64,000 nt of DNA. Origin: Blastococcus sp. TML/M2B (GTDB lineage: Bacteria; Actinomycetota; Actinomycetes; Mycobacteriales; Geodermatophilaceae). Of the stretch, positions 19,522-28,819 are shown in pieces. Every line of letters begins with the position of its first letter. The stretch's first letter is position 1. The stretch is from contig NZ_JAENZZ010000001.1 of NCBI RefSeq assembly GCF_016612865.1, forward strand, positions 1,178,001 through 1,242,000. The letters run 5' to 3'. The notes beneath the pieces were generated by a model, which did not search any database, was not told where the DNA came from, and saw only the letters and a program-made list of their open reading frames with translations. The position numbers and the translations under genes are program-made.

Positions 19522-20417
19522 CCGGGCTGCAGACGGCGACCCTCGCCGGGATGCTCATCGCGGGCGGCCTCGTCCTCGCGGTCCGTGCACTGCGTCCGGC
19601 GCCGCCGTCACTGGTGGCCGCACTGGAGCAGTTGGCGGCCGAGCCGACCGTGCGAACGGCGCCGGCGGTGACGACGTCCACCCGAGACCGGTGGGACTGG
19701 CTGCCGGTGTCGGTGGCGCGGGCGTTGGACGGGCATCTGGGCGTCTCGGACGCCGACTTGGCGATCATCGGCTGGACCCGCGCTCAGCTCGCGGCCCGCA
19801 AGCTGACCTTGGCGCTCGCCGGCTTGCTCGCTCCGTCGCTGATCGGCCTCGTGTTCGTGCTGCTCGACTTTCCGGTGCCCTTCGTGCTGCCCGCCGCGGT
19901 CGGGCTGGGGATCGCCGTCGTCGGGTGGTTCCTGCCCTCGGCCGAGGCCCGTGAGGCGGCGGAGAAGGCACGGGTGGAGTTCAGGAGCAACCTTGAGTCC
20001 TTCCTCACCTTGGTGGCCGGTGAACGTCGGGCGCGGGGCTCGGTGGAGCAGGCACTGGAGGAGGCCGCCGAGATCTCGGGCAGCATGCCGTTCGTCCGCA
20101 TGCGCCGCGCCATCCGCCGCGCAGCGCTGTCCGGCCGCAAACCGTGGGGGGAGCTGCGAGACCTCGGCGAGGAGCTACAGGTCGCCGAGCTGCGGAACCT
20201 TGCCGACATCGCAGCAGTGGCCGCCGACGGCGCCTCGGTCTACAACACCCTGCTGGCCAGCGCCCGCACGCTTCGGCACGCCGAGCTGTCCGACGCCCGT
20301 ACCGAGGCCAACCAGGTCAGCGAGCGGATGTCGCGTCCGCTGGCGCTGCTGGTCACCGGACTGACCCTGTTCGTGCTGGTCCCCTTCATGCTCCGCATGT
20401 TCGGCATCTCGTCCTGA
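19518..20417 (+). CDS. tadC: TadC-like type II secretion F-domain protein
   Basis: Second platform protein, 299 residues, with the T2SSF domain visible in NLESFLTLVAGERRARGSVEQALEEA and DLGEELQVAELRNLADIAAV. Membrane segments lie at residues about 5-22, 100-145 and at the C-terminus (LALLVTGLTLFVLVPFML). GTG start overlaps the tadB stop. With TadB it should form the hetero-oligomeric platform that CpaF drives. Confidence 0.9.
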   Translation: MTGLQTATLAGMLIAGGLVLAVRALRPAPPSLVAALEQLAAEPTVRTAPAVTTSTRDRWDWLPVSVARALDGHLGVSDADLAIIGWTRAQLAARKLTLALAGLLAPSLIGLVFVLLDFPVPFVLPAAVGLGIAVVGWFLPSAEAREAAEKARVEFRSNLESFLTLVAGERRARGSVEQALEEAAEISGSMPFVRMRRAIRRAALSGRKPWGELRDLGEELQVAELRNLADIAAVAADGASVYNTLLASARTLRHAELSDARTEANQVSERMSRPLALLVTGLTLFVLVPFMLRMFGISS

Positions 20418-20444
20418 CCGCACCGCCTACCTCGGAGGCTTCCG

Positions 20445-20681
20445 ATGTTCCAGCCCACCATCCGCCGCGGTGCGCAGGCCGTCGTGGCGCAGTGCGTCAT
20501 CGCCCTGTCTGTTGTGTTCCTGTCGGTTCTGGCCTGGCTGCGCGCCGAAAAGGTCGCTGACGACCGGGGCTCGGATTCCTCGGAGAAGGCGTTCATGGTC
20601 ATCCTGGCCATCGCGCTGGGCGGCGCGGTCAGTGCCGCGGCCATCGCCTTCGTGGCCAGCAAGACGTCGCTGTTTCAGTAG
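20445..20681 (+). CDS. Small pilin-like protein, candidate Flp major pilin
   Basis: A 78-residue protein. A hydrophobic leader region precedes DRGSDSSEKAFMVILAIALG, which matches the prepilin cleavage pattern Gly followed by Glu at +5, as do the two TadE-like proteins after it. After cleavage the mature protein would be a short hydrophobic helix with tail KTSLFQ, the size of Flp pilins. GGAGG occurs ten bases before the ATG. It lacks the usual Flp motif with Glu-Tyr, so the assignment rests on position and size. Confidence 0.65.
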   Translation: MFQPTIRRGAQAVVAQCVIALSVVFLSVLAWLRAEKVADDRGSDSSEKAFMVILAIALGGAVSAAAIAFVASKTSLFQ

Positions 20682-20696
20682 AACCGGCAGCCTTCG

Positions 20697-21167
20697 ATGC
20701 TTGAGGGGCGTACCCCGAACCGTGCGGCATCTTCGCCGCGCGGTCCGGTCGCGCGCCCAGGATCCCGCCGAGACCGCGGCCGCGGAAGCGAGCGGGGCTC
20801 ATCCAGCGTCGAGTTCGCGATCCTGTTCCCCATCATCGTCGCGCTGCTGCTCGCCGGCCCGCAGCTCGCGCTGTGGTACTTCGCCCGGGAAGCGGCCGAC
20901 GCCGCGGCGCACGTCGGAGCCCGCGCCGCCAGCGTCCACGGGGCGACCGGGGGAGCGGGGCAGGCAGCGGCGGACACGTACCTGGCCGGACTCGAGACCG
21001 GCGCCATCACCGGCTACTCGGTGACCGAGTCCGACACCGCGACCACGGTCTCGGTGCACGTCACCGCCAGCGTGCCCAACGTGATCCCGCTGCCCGGCTT
21101 CGCCCCGACCGTCGATGTCACCGTGGTGCGCGGCAAGGAACGCTTCACCACCCCGGATTCGCCATGA
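20697..21167 (+). CDS. TadE-like pseudopilin 1
   Basis: A 156-residue minor pilin: basic N-terminus, processing site ERGSSSVEFAIL (Glu at +5), one membrane helix (FPIIVALLLAGPQLALWYF), and a periplasm-side beta-rich tail. TadE-like proteins form or cap the Tad pilus. Its stop overlaps the next ATG. Confidence 0.85.
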   Translation: MLEGRTPNRAASSPRGPVARPGSRRDRGRGSERGSSSVEFAILFPIIVALLLAGPQLALWYFAREAADAAAHVGARAASVHGATGGAGQAAADTYLAGLETGAITGYSVTESDTATTVSVHVTASVPNVIPLPGFAPTVDVTVVRGKERFTTPDSP

Positions 21168-21631
21168 GCTACGACCTGCAGCCGGCCACGAACGGCCGCC
21201 GACGGCGGTGGCGGGACGACCGAGGCTCGGAGTCGGTGGAGCTGGCAATCCTGCTGCCGGTCGGACTCCTCCTGGTGGCCATGCTGGTGATCGGCGCCCG
21301 GATCGCGCTGGCCGGCGACCGCATCAGCGGCGTCGCCGGGATCGCGGCGCGGGACGCCTCGCTGGCCCGATCGGCCGCCGCGGCCCAGCAGATCGCCGCC
21401 GACACCGCCACCACCGCACTGACCAGCCAGGGCCTGCACTGCATCGACGTCCAGGTCAGCGTCGACACCTCCGGGTTCACCGCGCCGCCGGGCGCCTCGG
21501 CATCGGTCACCGTCGCCGTGACGTGCACCGTCGACCTGTCCGACATCGGTGGAGTTGCCGGCCTGCCTGGCTCTCGGACGCTGCACGACAGCGCCACCAG
21601 CCCGCTCGATCCTGCCAGGGACCCGTCGTGA
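21164..21631 (+). CDS. TadE-like pseudopilin 2
   Basis: A 155-residue TadE-like protein with processing site DRGSESVELAILLPVGL (Glu at +5) and one membrane helix. The extracellular part has a possible disulfide (Cys in GLHCIDVQV and VTCTVDL). It is translationally coupled to both neighbours. Confidence 0.85.
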   Translation: MSYDLQPATNGRRRRWRDDRGSESVELAILLPVGLLLVAMLVIGARIALAGDRISGVAGIAARDASLARSAAAAQQIAADTATTALTSQGLHCIDVQVSVDTSGFTAPPGASASVTVAVTCTVDLSDIGGVAGLPGSRTLHDSATSPLDPARDPS

Positions 21632-22053
21632 CACCCCGCGCGCAAGCCAGCGCTCAACTCCGGGACGACCGCGGGTCCGTGGCCGTGCTGTTCTGCTTCA
21701 TCGTGCTCATCGTCGGCGTCCTGGTCACCGCACTCGTCGACGCCGGAACCGCGATCCAGGCCGCCAACCGCGCTGACACCTACTCGGCTGAGGCAGCCCG
21801 CGCGGCGAGCATCGCCATCGGCCCGGTTCCGACCGGCGGAAGCACCGACGCGCAGTTGGCGGCGACCGCTGCCCGGTCCTACCTCGACCAAGCCGGCGCA
21901 ACCGGCACGGTGACCGTCACCGGCCCTGGCATCGTCGAGGTCAGCGTGACGGTCACCGACTCAACACCCCTGCTCGGCATCCCGGTCAGCCAGACCCGCG
22001 TGCACACCGCCCAGCTGCTCGTCGGGGTCACCTCCGGTGAGGGCCTGTCGTGA
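21628..22053 (+). CDS. TadE/TadG-like pseudopilin 3
   Basis: A 141-residue protein with DDRGSVAVLFCFIVLIVGV: the same Arg-Gly-Ser junction but Leu instead of Glu at +5, so it may be uncleaved (TadG-like). One membrane helix is followed by an extracellular domain (GTVTVTGPGIVEVSVTVTDS). GTG start overlaps the preceding stop. Confidence 0.8.
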   Translation: MTPRAQASAQLRDDRGSVAVLFCFIVLIVGVLVTALVDAGTAIQAANRADTYSAEAARAASIAIGPVPTGGSTDAQLAATAARSYLDQAGATGTVTVTGPGIVEVSVTVTDSTPLLGIPVSQTRVHTAQLLVGVTSGEGLS

Positions 22054-25000
22054 CCGGCCACGCCGCCCGCCTGCTCAAGGCCGTGGGTGCCCTCCTGGCG
22101 CTGCTCGCCGTCGTCGTCGGCGTACCGGTGCTGATGGCGCTGCTGCACCTGGTTCCGAACAACCTGCCGTCGCTGGATGAGGTCGGGGCCGTCCTGGCGT
22201 CCCGCGACAACGGACAGCTGGCCGGACTCGTCCTCGCAGCCGGCGTCTGGGTGTGCTGGGCCCTGTTCACCGCCTCGACAGTGGCGGAGGTCGTGGCGTT
22301 CGCCCGTGCACGGCCGGTTCCGGTCCTCCCCGGGCTGGGAATTTTCCAGCGGCCGGCCGCCGCCCTGGTCGCCGCCGTCGTGGTTGGCTTCACCGTCGCT
22401 CCACTGGCCGCCGGCGGCCCCGCATCCACCGCAACGGCGCCGCCGCTGCCGGTCGCGGCCACATCCACCGCCGTCCCGGCGTCGGCGCAGTACGCCAGCG
22501 CACCGCTCATAGCGCAGACACCGGTCGCGTACTCGATGCCGGACGAGCACGCGCCTCCGGTCGCTACCACGACCTACCAGGTGCAGCGCCGGGACACCCT
22601 GTGGGCGCTGGCCGAGCGGCATCTCGGGGACCCGCTGCGGTATCCGGAGATCGCCAGACTCAACCCGACCGCGGTCGGTCCGGACAACGAGATCTTCCCG
22701 GGCACGGTGCTGGTCCTGCCGCCCGACGCGGTCGGCCTGCCGCCGACGGGCCCAGCCCCGGACACCACGAGAACCGTCGAGGACGTCACGGTGGAACCCG
22801 GTGACACCCTGTGGGACCTCACGGAGGAGATCACCGGCAGCGGGCACAACTGGCGCCAAGCCTGGGAGCTCAACCGGGGACGCAGGCAACCCGGAGGCGC
22901 CACCTTCACCGACCCGTCGCTGATCCGACCGGGCTGGACGCTGAGCATCCCGGACCCGGCCAGTCCCGCGACGCCCGCACCCGGCGCACCGGTCGCGCCT
23001 CCGGCAGCCGAGCCGGCACCGCCCACGACCGACCCGGCACCGCCATCAGCGCCAGGCCCGAACACCGCCCCTCCAGCAGACCCGACCACGCCGGGCACCA
23101 ACGCGCCACCTCCGGCCGCGCCCGGTCCGGCCACCAACGCCCCGACCTCGCCTCCCACGGCTGAACCGAACAGCGTCGGGCCGTCGCCGGCGAGGCCTGA
23201 CGAGACCTCGACGGGTAGCACCTCGGAGCTGCCGATGATTGCCTTCGCCGCCGGCGGTGGGCTGCTGCTGGCCGGGGCCTCGCTGACCGCGTTGCTGCGC
23301 TACCGCCGCAGGCAGTTCCGGCAGCGACGTCCCGGCCGCACGATCGGCAGCACACCACCAGAGCTGGTGCACGTCGAACGAGCCCTGCTGGAGGCCGGCA
23401 GCGTCGGTAGTGCCGACGTCACCTGGCTGGACCAGGCGCTGCGAGCCCTGGTGCAGGCATTGGCGAGGTTCGACGGCGCTCGCCTGCCCGACGTGGTGGC
23501 GGTCTGCATGACCGACGACGTCCTGACCTTGGTACTCACCGAGCCAGCCTTGGAGGCCCCGGAGCCGTGGACGGTGGAGCCGGCCGGCACGCGCTGGTCG
23601 ATCCGGCGCGACGACCCGCTGACCTACGACGAGCAGCAGCGGGCTTACTTCTTTGCACCGTTCCCCATGCTCGCGTCGGTGGGCTACACGGCCGAGGGCG
23701 AGCACTGGCTGGTCGACCTGGAACGGGTCGCGACCCTGTCCCTGTCCGGGGACGTCGAACGCTGCCTCAACCTGGCCCGGTTCCTCGCTGCCGAGCTGGC
23801 GCACAACACGTGGTCGGAAATGCTGCAGGTGACCCTGGTCGGCTTCGGCCAGGAGTTGGCTCAGATCAATCCCGACCGGCTGACCTACACCGACGACGTC
23901 GAGAAGGCGATCGCGGTGATCGACAGCCAGCTCGAGTCGGTCACCGAGGCCATGCATATCGCCGACGTCGACGTGCTGTCGGGCCGGTTGCGTGATGTGG
24001 GCGGCGACGCGTGGGCGCCCCACGTGCTGCTCATCGCCCCGGACGTGGCCAAGGACGACGCCGGGCTGGAACGACTGATGGCTGCGATCCAGCAGCAGCG
24101 CGGCCGCGGCGCGGTGGCGTTGGTGCTCATCGACGACCCGGATCTCGGGGACGCCGCCCGCTGGCAGCTGACTGTCGACGAGGCCGGCGTGCTCAGCGTC
24201 CCCGCGCTCGGACTGGAGCTGATCCCGCAGCAGGTCCCGGCCGATGAGGCCGCGCAGTTGGCGGAGTTGCTTGCGCTGGCCGCCGTCACCGGCGACCGGC
24301 CGATGCCACCGGCCCACGGGGACAAGCCTTGGGACGAGCACGCCGACGCCTGCGGCGGCCTCCGAGTCGACCCGTCCCGCGCCGCGCGGCTGCGGCCGTC
24401 GGGTGCGGCCGGAGCGGACGACGTCCCGGTGTCCGGCCTGGCAGACACCTCGCCGTGCCTGACCAACTCGGTGTTACCGCTGTCCGAGCAGACCTATCTG
24501 GACCGCGCCGCGACCACCGAGCAGGATCTGCAGGCACTGGCCCCCGCTACCGACGCGGGCATCCGCCACCAGGTCGAGGCTGCCGATCCCGCCCTCGACG
24601 CCGACCTCGCCGACTGGGCTGACCCGTCGTGTCCACGGCCGAAGTTGACCCTGCTCGGACCGGTCGAAGTGCGGGCGCAGGGCACGCTTCCCGAGCGCAA
24701 CCCGCGGCGGCAGTTCTACACCGAGATCGTCGCCTACCTGGCGACCCGGCCCGGCAGCGTGACCAGCGAGCGCTACGCCACCGCGATCTGGCCCAACGAG
24801 CCCGATGTCGTCGGCAAGACCAAGGTGCGGCAGTCGATCTCGATCGTGCGCGCATGGCTGGGCGCCAACCCGGCGACCGGTGCGGACTACCTCCCGTCCG
24901 GGGTCACCGCAGGCGGGGTCGGCCGCTACCGCATTGACGACGTCCTCATCGATGCCGAGCTGTTCCGCCGGCTGCGAGTCCGCGGGCTGGCCCGAGGTGT

Positions 25001-25424
25001 GGACGGGATCGCTGACCTTCAAGCTGCGCTCGACCTGGTCATCGGGCAGCCGTTCGACCTGCCCACGTCGCGACAGGGCGTGCCCGGCGGCTACAGCTGG
25101 CTGGTCGAGGAGAACTCTCGGCTGGACCACGAGTACGCCGCCATGATCGTCGATGTCGCGCACACCGTCGCGACGCACCACCTCGCCGCCGGTGAGCCCG
25201 AGCTTGCCGCGGCCGCCGCTCATGTGGCGCTGAAAGCCGGCAGCTACGAGGACGTGCCGCTGCTCGACCTGGTCGCCGCCTGCGACGCCCAAGACAACCG
25301 GGCCGAAGCCGACGCCTACGTCGCTCGCATCCTGGCCAACCACGACGCCGAGGTCGAAGAAGATCTTCCACCCAGAACCGCTGAGATCCTCTTCCGCCGT
25401 CGGTGGACCAACCGAGCCAGCTGA
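22050..25424 (+). CDS. Giant membrane protein with LysM and BTAD-like domains
   Basis: A 1124-residue protein closing the Tad operon. It has two N-terminal membrane helices (residues about 10-32 and 52-75) and a third near 110-125, two LysM-like wall-binding repeats (YQVQRRDTLWALAERHLGD and VTVEPGDTLWDLTEEITG), a Pro/Ala/Thr-rich linker to about residue 395, another membrane helix (LPMIAFAAGGGLLLAGASL) and a large cytoplasmic part. The end (KLTLLGPVEVRAQG, FYTEIVAYLATRPGSV, VRQSISIVRAWLG) is the winged-helix plus BTAD layout of SARP-like regulators. It could sense the wall or pilus and act inside the cell; DNA binding is unproven. Confidence 0.85.
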   Translation: MTGHAARLLKAVGALLALLAVVVGVPVLMALLHLVPNNLPSLDEVGAVLASRDNGQLAGLVLAAGVWVCWALFTASTVAEVVAFARARPVPVLPGLGIFQRPAAALVAAVVVGFTVAPLAAGGPASTATAPPLPVAATSTAVPASAQYASAPLIAQTPVAYSMPDEHAPPVATTTYQVQRRDTLWALAERHLGDPLRYPEIARLNPTAVGPDNEIFPGTVLVLPPDAVGLPPTGPAPDTTRTVEDVTVEPGDTLWDLTEEITGSGHNWRQAWELNRGRRQPGGATFTDPSLIRPGWTLSIPDPASPATPAPGAPVAPPAAEPAPPTTDPAPPSAPGPNTAPPADPTTPGTNAPPPAAPGPATNAPTSPPTAEPNSVGPSPARPDETSTGSTSELPMIAFAAGGGLLLAGASLTALLRYRRRQFRQRRPGRTIGSTPPELVHVERALLEAGSVGSADVTWLDQALRALVQALARFDGARLPDVVAVCMTDDVLTLVLTEPALEAPEPWTVEPAGTRWSIRRDDPLTYDEQQRAYFFAPFPMLASVGYTAEGEHWLVDLERVATLSLSGDVERCLNLARFLAAELAHNTWSEMLQVTLVGFGQELAQINPDRLTYTDDVEKAIAVIDSQLESVTEAMHIADVDVLSGRLRDVGGDAWAPHVLLIAPDVAKDDAGLERLMAAIQQQRGRGAVALVLIDDPDLGDAARWQLTVDEAGVLSVPALGLELIPQQVPADEAAQLAELLALAAVTGDRPMPPAHGDKPWDEHADACGGLRVDPSRAARLRPSGAAGADDVPVSGLADTSPCLTNSVLPLSEQTYLDRAATTEQDLQALAPATDAGIRHQVEAADPALDADLADWADPSCPRPKLTLLGPVEVRAQGTLPERNPRRQFYTEIVAYLATRPGSVTSERYATAIWPNEPDVVGKTKVRQSISIVRAWLGANPATGADYLPSGVTAGGVGRYRIDDVLIDAELFRRLRVRGLARGVDGIADLQAALDLVIGQPFDLPTSRQGVPGGYSWLVEENSRLDHEYAAMIVDVAHTVATHHLAAGEPELAAAAAHVALKAGSYEDVPLLDLVAACDAQDNRAEADAYVARILANHDAEVEEDLPPRTAEILFRRRWTNRAS

Positions 25425-25666
25425 CAAGGGCGGTCGGCGGCAGCGTGATTCCGGTGACGCCGGCGTTGCAGGCGGAGCGGCAGCGGAGCCCCGCCGTGTG
25501 AGGCGACCGGCCGGCGGTGCGATGGGTGTGTGGTGGGCGGCGACAGAGATCCCGACGGCGTGGTGTCCGGGGACGGGATCGCGTCTCGCAGGATCGTCGG
25601 GGACCACGTCGCGACGACGCGCTCCTGCCCGATGCATCGAGATCCAACTCGTTGAACAGCCCGGCC

Positions 25667-25683
25667 TACTACTATTCGTCGTA
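25667..25683. promoter_or_regulatory. BlaI-type operator upstream of the sortase
   Basis: TACTActattcgTCGTA, a perfect match to the 5-7-5 dyad (TACKA-N7-TMGTA) shared by the cargo promoters. The gap 25425-25820 holds this site and nothing else I can recognise. Confidence 0.7.
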
Positions 25684-25820
25684 GTGCGCGGCAGGGGCAA
25701 GTCGAAAGGCCGCCGGGTCCGCGGACACGCGGCTCGTTCTCCTACGTCCTGGCGTCCCGCCTCGTCGCTCCAGCAGCATCACAACGCGATCCGACTACAT
25801 CGCATCCGGAGGAGCACTGA

Positions 25821-26573
25821 GTGCACGGCACGCAATCCACTAGCGCTCAGTCTCGATGGCGCACAGTTGCGCGCTCGATCGGAGAGGTCCTGGTGACCGG
25901 GGGCCTCGTGGTGCTCCTCTTCGTCGTCTACGAGCTGTTCGTGACCGACGTGCTCACTGACCGCAGACAGGACCAGCTGAAGGACGAATTACGTCAGGGG
26001 TGGACAGCGGAGGCCGAAGTCCCTGCAGTGCCGCGCGCCAGCATCCTGGGCGACGCGTTCGCTGTTCTGCACATCCCGAGGCTGGGTGCTGACTACGAGC
26101 AGGTCGTGCTCGAGGGCACCGCCGAGGAGCAGCTGGCACAGGGGCCGGGCCACTACGAGGGGACGGCGTTGCCGGGCGAGCAGGGCAACGTGGCGCTCGC
26201 GGGTCACCGGGTCGGCAAAGGGTCGCCATTCCTGGATCTTGACCGGCTGCGTCCGGGCGACCCCATCGTCATCGAGACGGCCGACCGCTGGTTCGTCTAT
26301 CGGGTACTCGGGGACCCTGCGACGGGCGACTTCACCACCGACCCGAGCGGGATTCCCGGTCAACAGATCGTCCGTCCGTCCGACGTCCAGGTGATCTCGC
26401 CGACGCCCAATGGAGCCGCGGAAGGTCCACCGAGCGGGGCATACCTGACGCTGACCACGTGTCATCCGAAGTACTCCGCGCGGCAACGGCTGATCATCCA
26501 CGCCGGGCTGGAGGGCACCGGCCTGACCAAGACCGAGATGCCCGACGGCCCGCCGGCCCTGCGCGAGAGTTGA
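25821..26573 (+). CDS. Class E sortase
   Basis: Membrane-anchored transpeptidase of about 250 residues that attaches surface proteins to the wall. One N-terminal membrane helix (VLVTGGLVVLLFVVYELFV) is followed by the sortase barrel with catalytic His in LAGHRVGKGSPF (about 127), Cys in TLTTCHPKYSARQRL (about 213) and the Arg of SARQRL. The start codon is GTG with GGAGGA nearby. No LPxTG-type substrate is apparent in the window, so its client is unknown. The small gene that follows is its usual partner. Confidence 0.92.
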   Translation: MHGTQSTSAQSRWRTVARSIGEVLVTGGLVVLLFVVYELFVTDVLTDRRQDQLKDELRQGWTAEAEVPAVPRASILGDAFAVLHIPRLGADYEQVVLEGTAEEQLAQGPGHYEGTALPGEQGNVALAGHRVGKGSPFLDLDRLRPGDPIVIETADRWFVYRVLGDPATGDFTTDPSGIPGQQIVRPSDVQVISPTPNGAAEGPPSGAYLTLTTCHPKYSARQRLIIHAGLEGTGLTKTEMPDGPPALRES

Positions 26574-26583
26574 GAGGACCCGC

Positions 26584-26742
26584 ATGTACCCGTGGATCTG
26601 GCGTCACCTGCCCGGTGGCACGGCGACCAAGGCGGTGACCGCGCTGGCTTTGGCGCTCGGGGTCTGCGCGCTGCTGCTGTTCGTCGTCTTCCCGTGGATG
26701 GAGCCGCGCCTTCCTTTCAACGACGTGACGGTGGGCGGCTGA
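26584..26742 (+). CDS. Small membrane protein accompanying the sortase
   Basis: A 52-residue protein (starts MYPWIWRHLPG, one membrane helix, ends RLPFNDVTVGG). Proteins with this beginning and end follow class E sortases in many actinobacteria. No function is known. It starts ten bases after the sortase stop. Confidence 0.75.
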   Translation: MYPWIWRHLPGGTATKAVTALALALGVCALLLFVVFPWMEPRLPFNDVTVGG

Positions 26743-26869
26743 TGGCGTCCCGGCACAGACGACGACGTCAGTGGCGTGCTCACGACGCCTCCGGTCGACG
26801 ACCTCCGTGAGCCCGGAGTCCCGCTTCTGCTGGTAAGGCGCGGGATGGGAGGGCGGGCGGCCTCGCGGT

Positions 26870-28483
26870 TCAACGGCCGTGGTGTTGTCCCGGCTGGCTG
26901 TCACCGAGCAGGCTGCTGGTGAGTCCGTGGAGTCGTTCGCGGATGTCACCGTTCCCACCCAGTGCGAGTCCCGCCATCGACACCGTCGTCGACCGGTCGT
27001 CGACAGAGCTCGACACCTGCGAGCTGGCAATTCGAGCGAAGACCCGCTCCCGGCGCACCAGCAGTGTGACCAGAAGTCCGAGCAGCATGGTGATGGCGCT
27101 GATGAGGACGGCTACCTGCCCCGGATCGTGCGACACCTGCAGGGCCGCGAACTCACGGAACCCGTCGAAGCGGACGACGGTGCCGTCCTCGAATTCCGCG
27201 CTCTCGCCGATGTCCAAGTTCGCCTCCCCGATCTGGTTCAGCGCACCGACGTCGATCTGTCGTTGGTCCAGCGTGAAGACCGACTGTGGCGCACCGCTGT
27301 CCAGCCCCAGGTAGCCGCGATAGCCGATGATGGCGACCTGCGGGTTGAGCGGCCGCGCGTCCACCGAGGTCAGGACGCCGCCCTGGATCAGGCCGGTCGG
27401 AGCGAAGAAGCCCTCGAGGGCGAACCCGTCACCGGAGCCGTCACCGAGATCCGGCAACTTCACGACCCCCTCGCTGGCGAACGTCGTGCTGTCCCGGGGC
27501 AGGAACGGTGCCGACAGCTGCTCGAAGACCTGACCGCCCGGCAGCGTCACTGTGAAAAGGGGCGTGAAGCCGTGCCCCGTCACGTACAGACGGTCCCCGT
27601 CGGAGCGGAACGGGTCGTTGACCCCGATCGTCGTCTGCTCCGTGGCCGCTCCCGGCTCTGCCTGCACCCCGATGTCGGCGGTGAAGGAGGCCGGCGTGCC
27701 GTTCGGCTCGTACGTGGCGCGGAAATCCTCCAGGTCGAAGCAGAGCGGCGTCAGGCCGTCCGGATCCACCAACGGCCCTGCGACATACCGGTCGTACTGC
27801 TGGAAGGAGTTGCAGAAGCCGTCTCCCTCGGTAACCAGGATGCTGCCTTCGTAGCCCCACAACTTGCCGCCGGCCAGCGCGACGAGCAGGGCCAAGAGCG
27901 AGACGTGGAAGACGAGGTTGCCGGTTTCCTTCACCCGACCGCGCTCGGCCGATATCTCCACACCACCGGGGATGCTGCGTCGGGACACCCGGAACCGCGC
28001 TGATCGCAGATCGGCCTCGAGCCGCTCGGCCACGGTCTCCGAGGGCAGTGGCACCGTGTTCGCAGTGTGAACCGGGAGCCGGTGCAGATGTCGAGGTACG
28101 GGCGGCGGCTCGGCCCGTAGCGCCCGCAGGTGCTCGGTGCACCGCGGCACCAGGCAGCCGATGAGCGAGATGAAGAGCAGGAGGTAGGTCGCCGAGAACC
28201 ACGGGCTGGCGAAGACGTCGAACATCCACAACCTGTCGAGGACAGGCGCCAGGTCGGGATTTTCCCGGAAGTACCGGGCCACCGCGCTGGGGGTCAACGA
28301 CCGCTGCGGGAAAAGCGAGCCGGGCACAGCCGCCAGCGCCAGCAGGAACAGCAGCACCACGGCCGTCCGCATGCTGGTCAACCACCGCCAACGGCGCACC
28401 AACCACAGTCCGAATCGGCGCAGCACCGAGTTCTGATGGGCAGCGATCGATGCTCGTTCGGGCTGGGTCTGCAGGTCGGTCAT
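26870..28483 (-). CDS. resB: Cytochrome c biogenesis protein ResB
   Basis: System II cytochrome c maturation protein, about 537 residues, which with CcsB/CcsA delivers heme to apocytochrome c outside the membrane. It has N-terminal membrane helices (TAVVLLFLLALAAVPGSLFPQ, ATYLLLFISLIGCLVPR), the long extracellular domain between about residues 190 and 460, and a last helix (VLISAITMLLGLLVTLLV). The ATG at 28483 follows GAGGA; a GTG at 28546 is also open. A BlaI-type operator lies about 180 bases upstream. Its partner CcsB is 24 kb away. Confidence 0.93.
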   Translation of the reverse strand: MTDLQTQPERASIAAHQNSVLRRFGLWLVRRWRWLTSMRTAVVLLFLLALAAVPGSLFPQRSLTPSAVARYFRENPDLAPVLDRLWMFDVFASPWFSATYLLLFISLIGCLVPRCTEHLRALRAEPPPVPRHLHRLPVHTANTVPLPSETVAERLEADLRSARFRVSRRSIPGGVEISAERGRVKETGNLVFHVSLLALLVALAGGKLWGYEGSILVTEGDGFCNSFQQYDRYVAGPLVDPDGLTPLCFDLEDFRATYEPNGTPASFTADIGVQAEPGAATEQTTIGVNDPFRSDGDRLYVTGHGFTPLFTVTLPGGQVFEQLSAPFLPRDSTTFASEGVVKLPDLGDGSGDGFALEGFFAPTGLIQGGVLTSVDARPLNPQVAIIGYRGYLGLDSGAPQSVFTLDQRQIDVGALNQIGEANLDIGESAEFEDGTVVRFDGFREFAALQVSHDPGQVAVLISAITMLLGLLVTLLVRRERVFARIASSQVSSSVDDRSTTVSMAGLALGGNGDIRERLHGLTSSLLGDSQPGQHHGR

Positions 28484-28660
28484 GCCGTCCTCGCTGCGCC
28501 CGCGCCTCGAAGAGGAGGCGTTGAACTCGTCCGGGCGCTCGAGCACCTACTCACTGCGACTCCTTCATGCAGGCTGCCTGCGCCGGCCCCAGTTTCGGCG
28601 GACCGTGTCAACGGGGTGGTCGACCGCTGGCGCTGGCGGGAGTGCCGACCTCCAACAGGT

Positions 28661-28677
28661 TACGAGGCGCCTTAGTA
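28661..28677. promoter_or_regulatory. BlaI-type operator upstream of resB
   Basis: TACGAggcgcctTAGTA, a perfect 5-7-5 dyad. It is the only recognisable element in the 28484-28819 gap between resB and the end of the NlpC/P60 gene. Confidence 0.7.
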
Positions 28678-28819
28678 GATAGCAGCGACCGGTCATCAGG
28701 CCCACGGAGAACCGCGCAGACGACACCCATGCGGTCCACCGGTCGATGCCGCCCTACGGGCGGGATCTCCCGCTGTCAGCGCCGTCCGACGACGCTGTCT
28801 CCTCGCTCGGGGTCACTGC

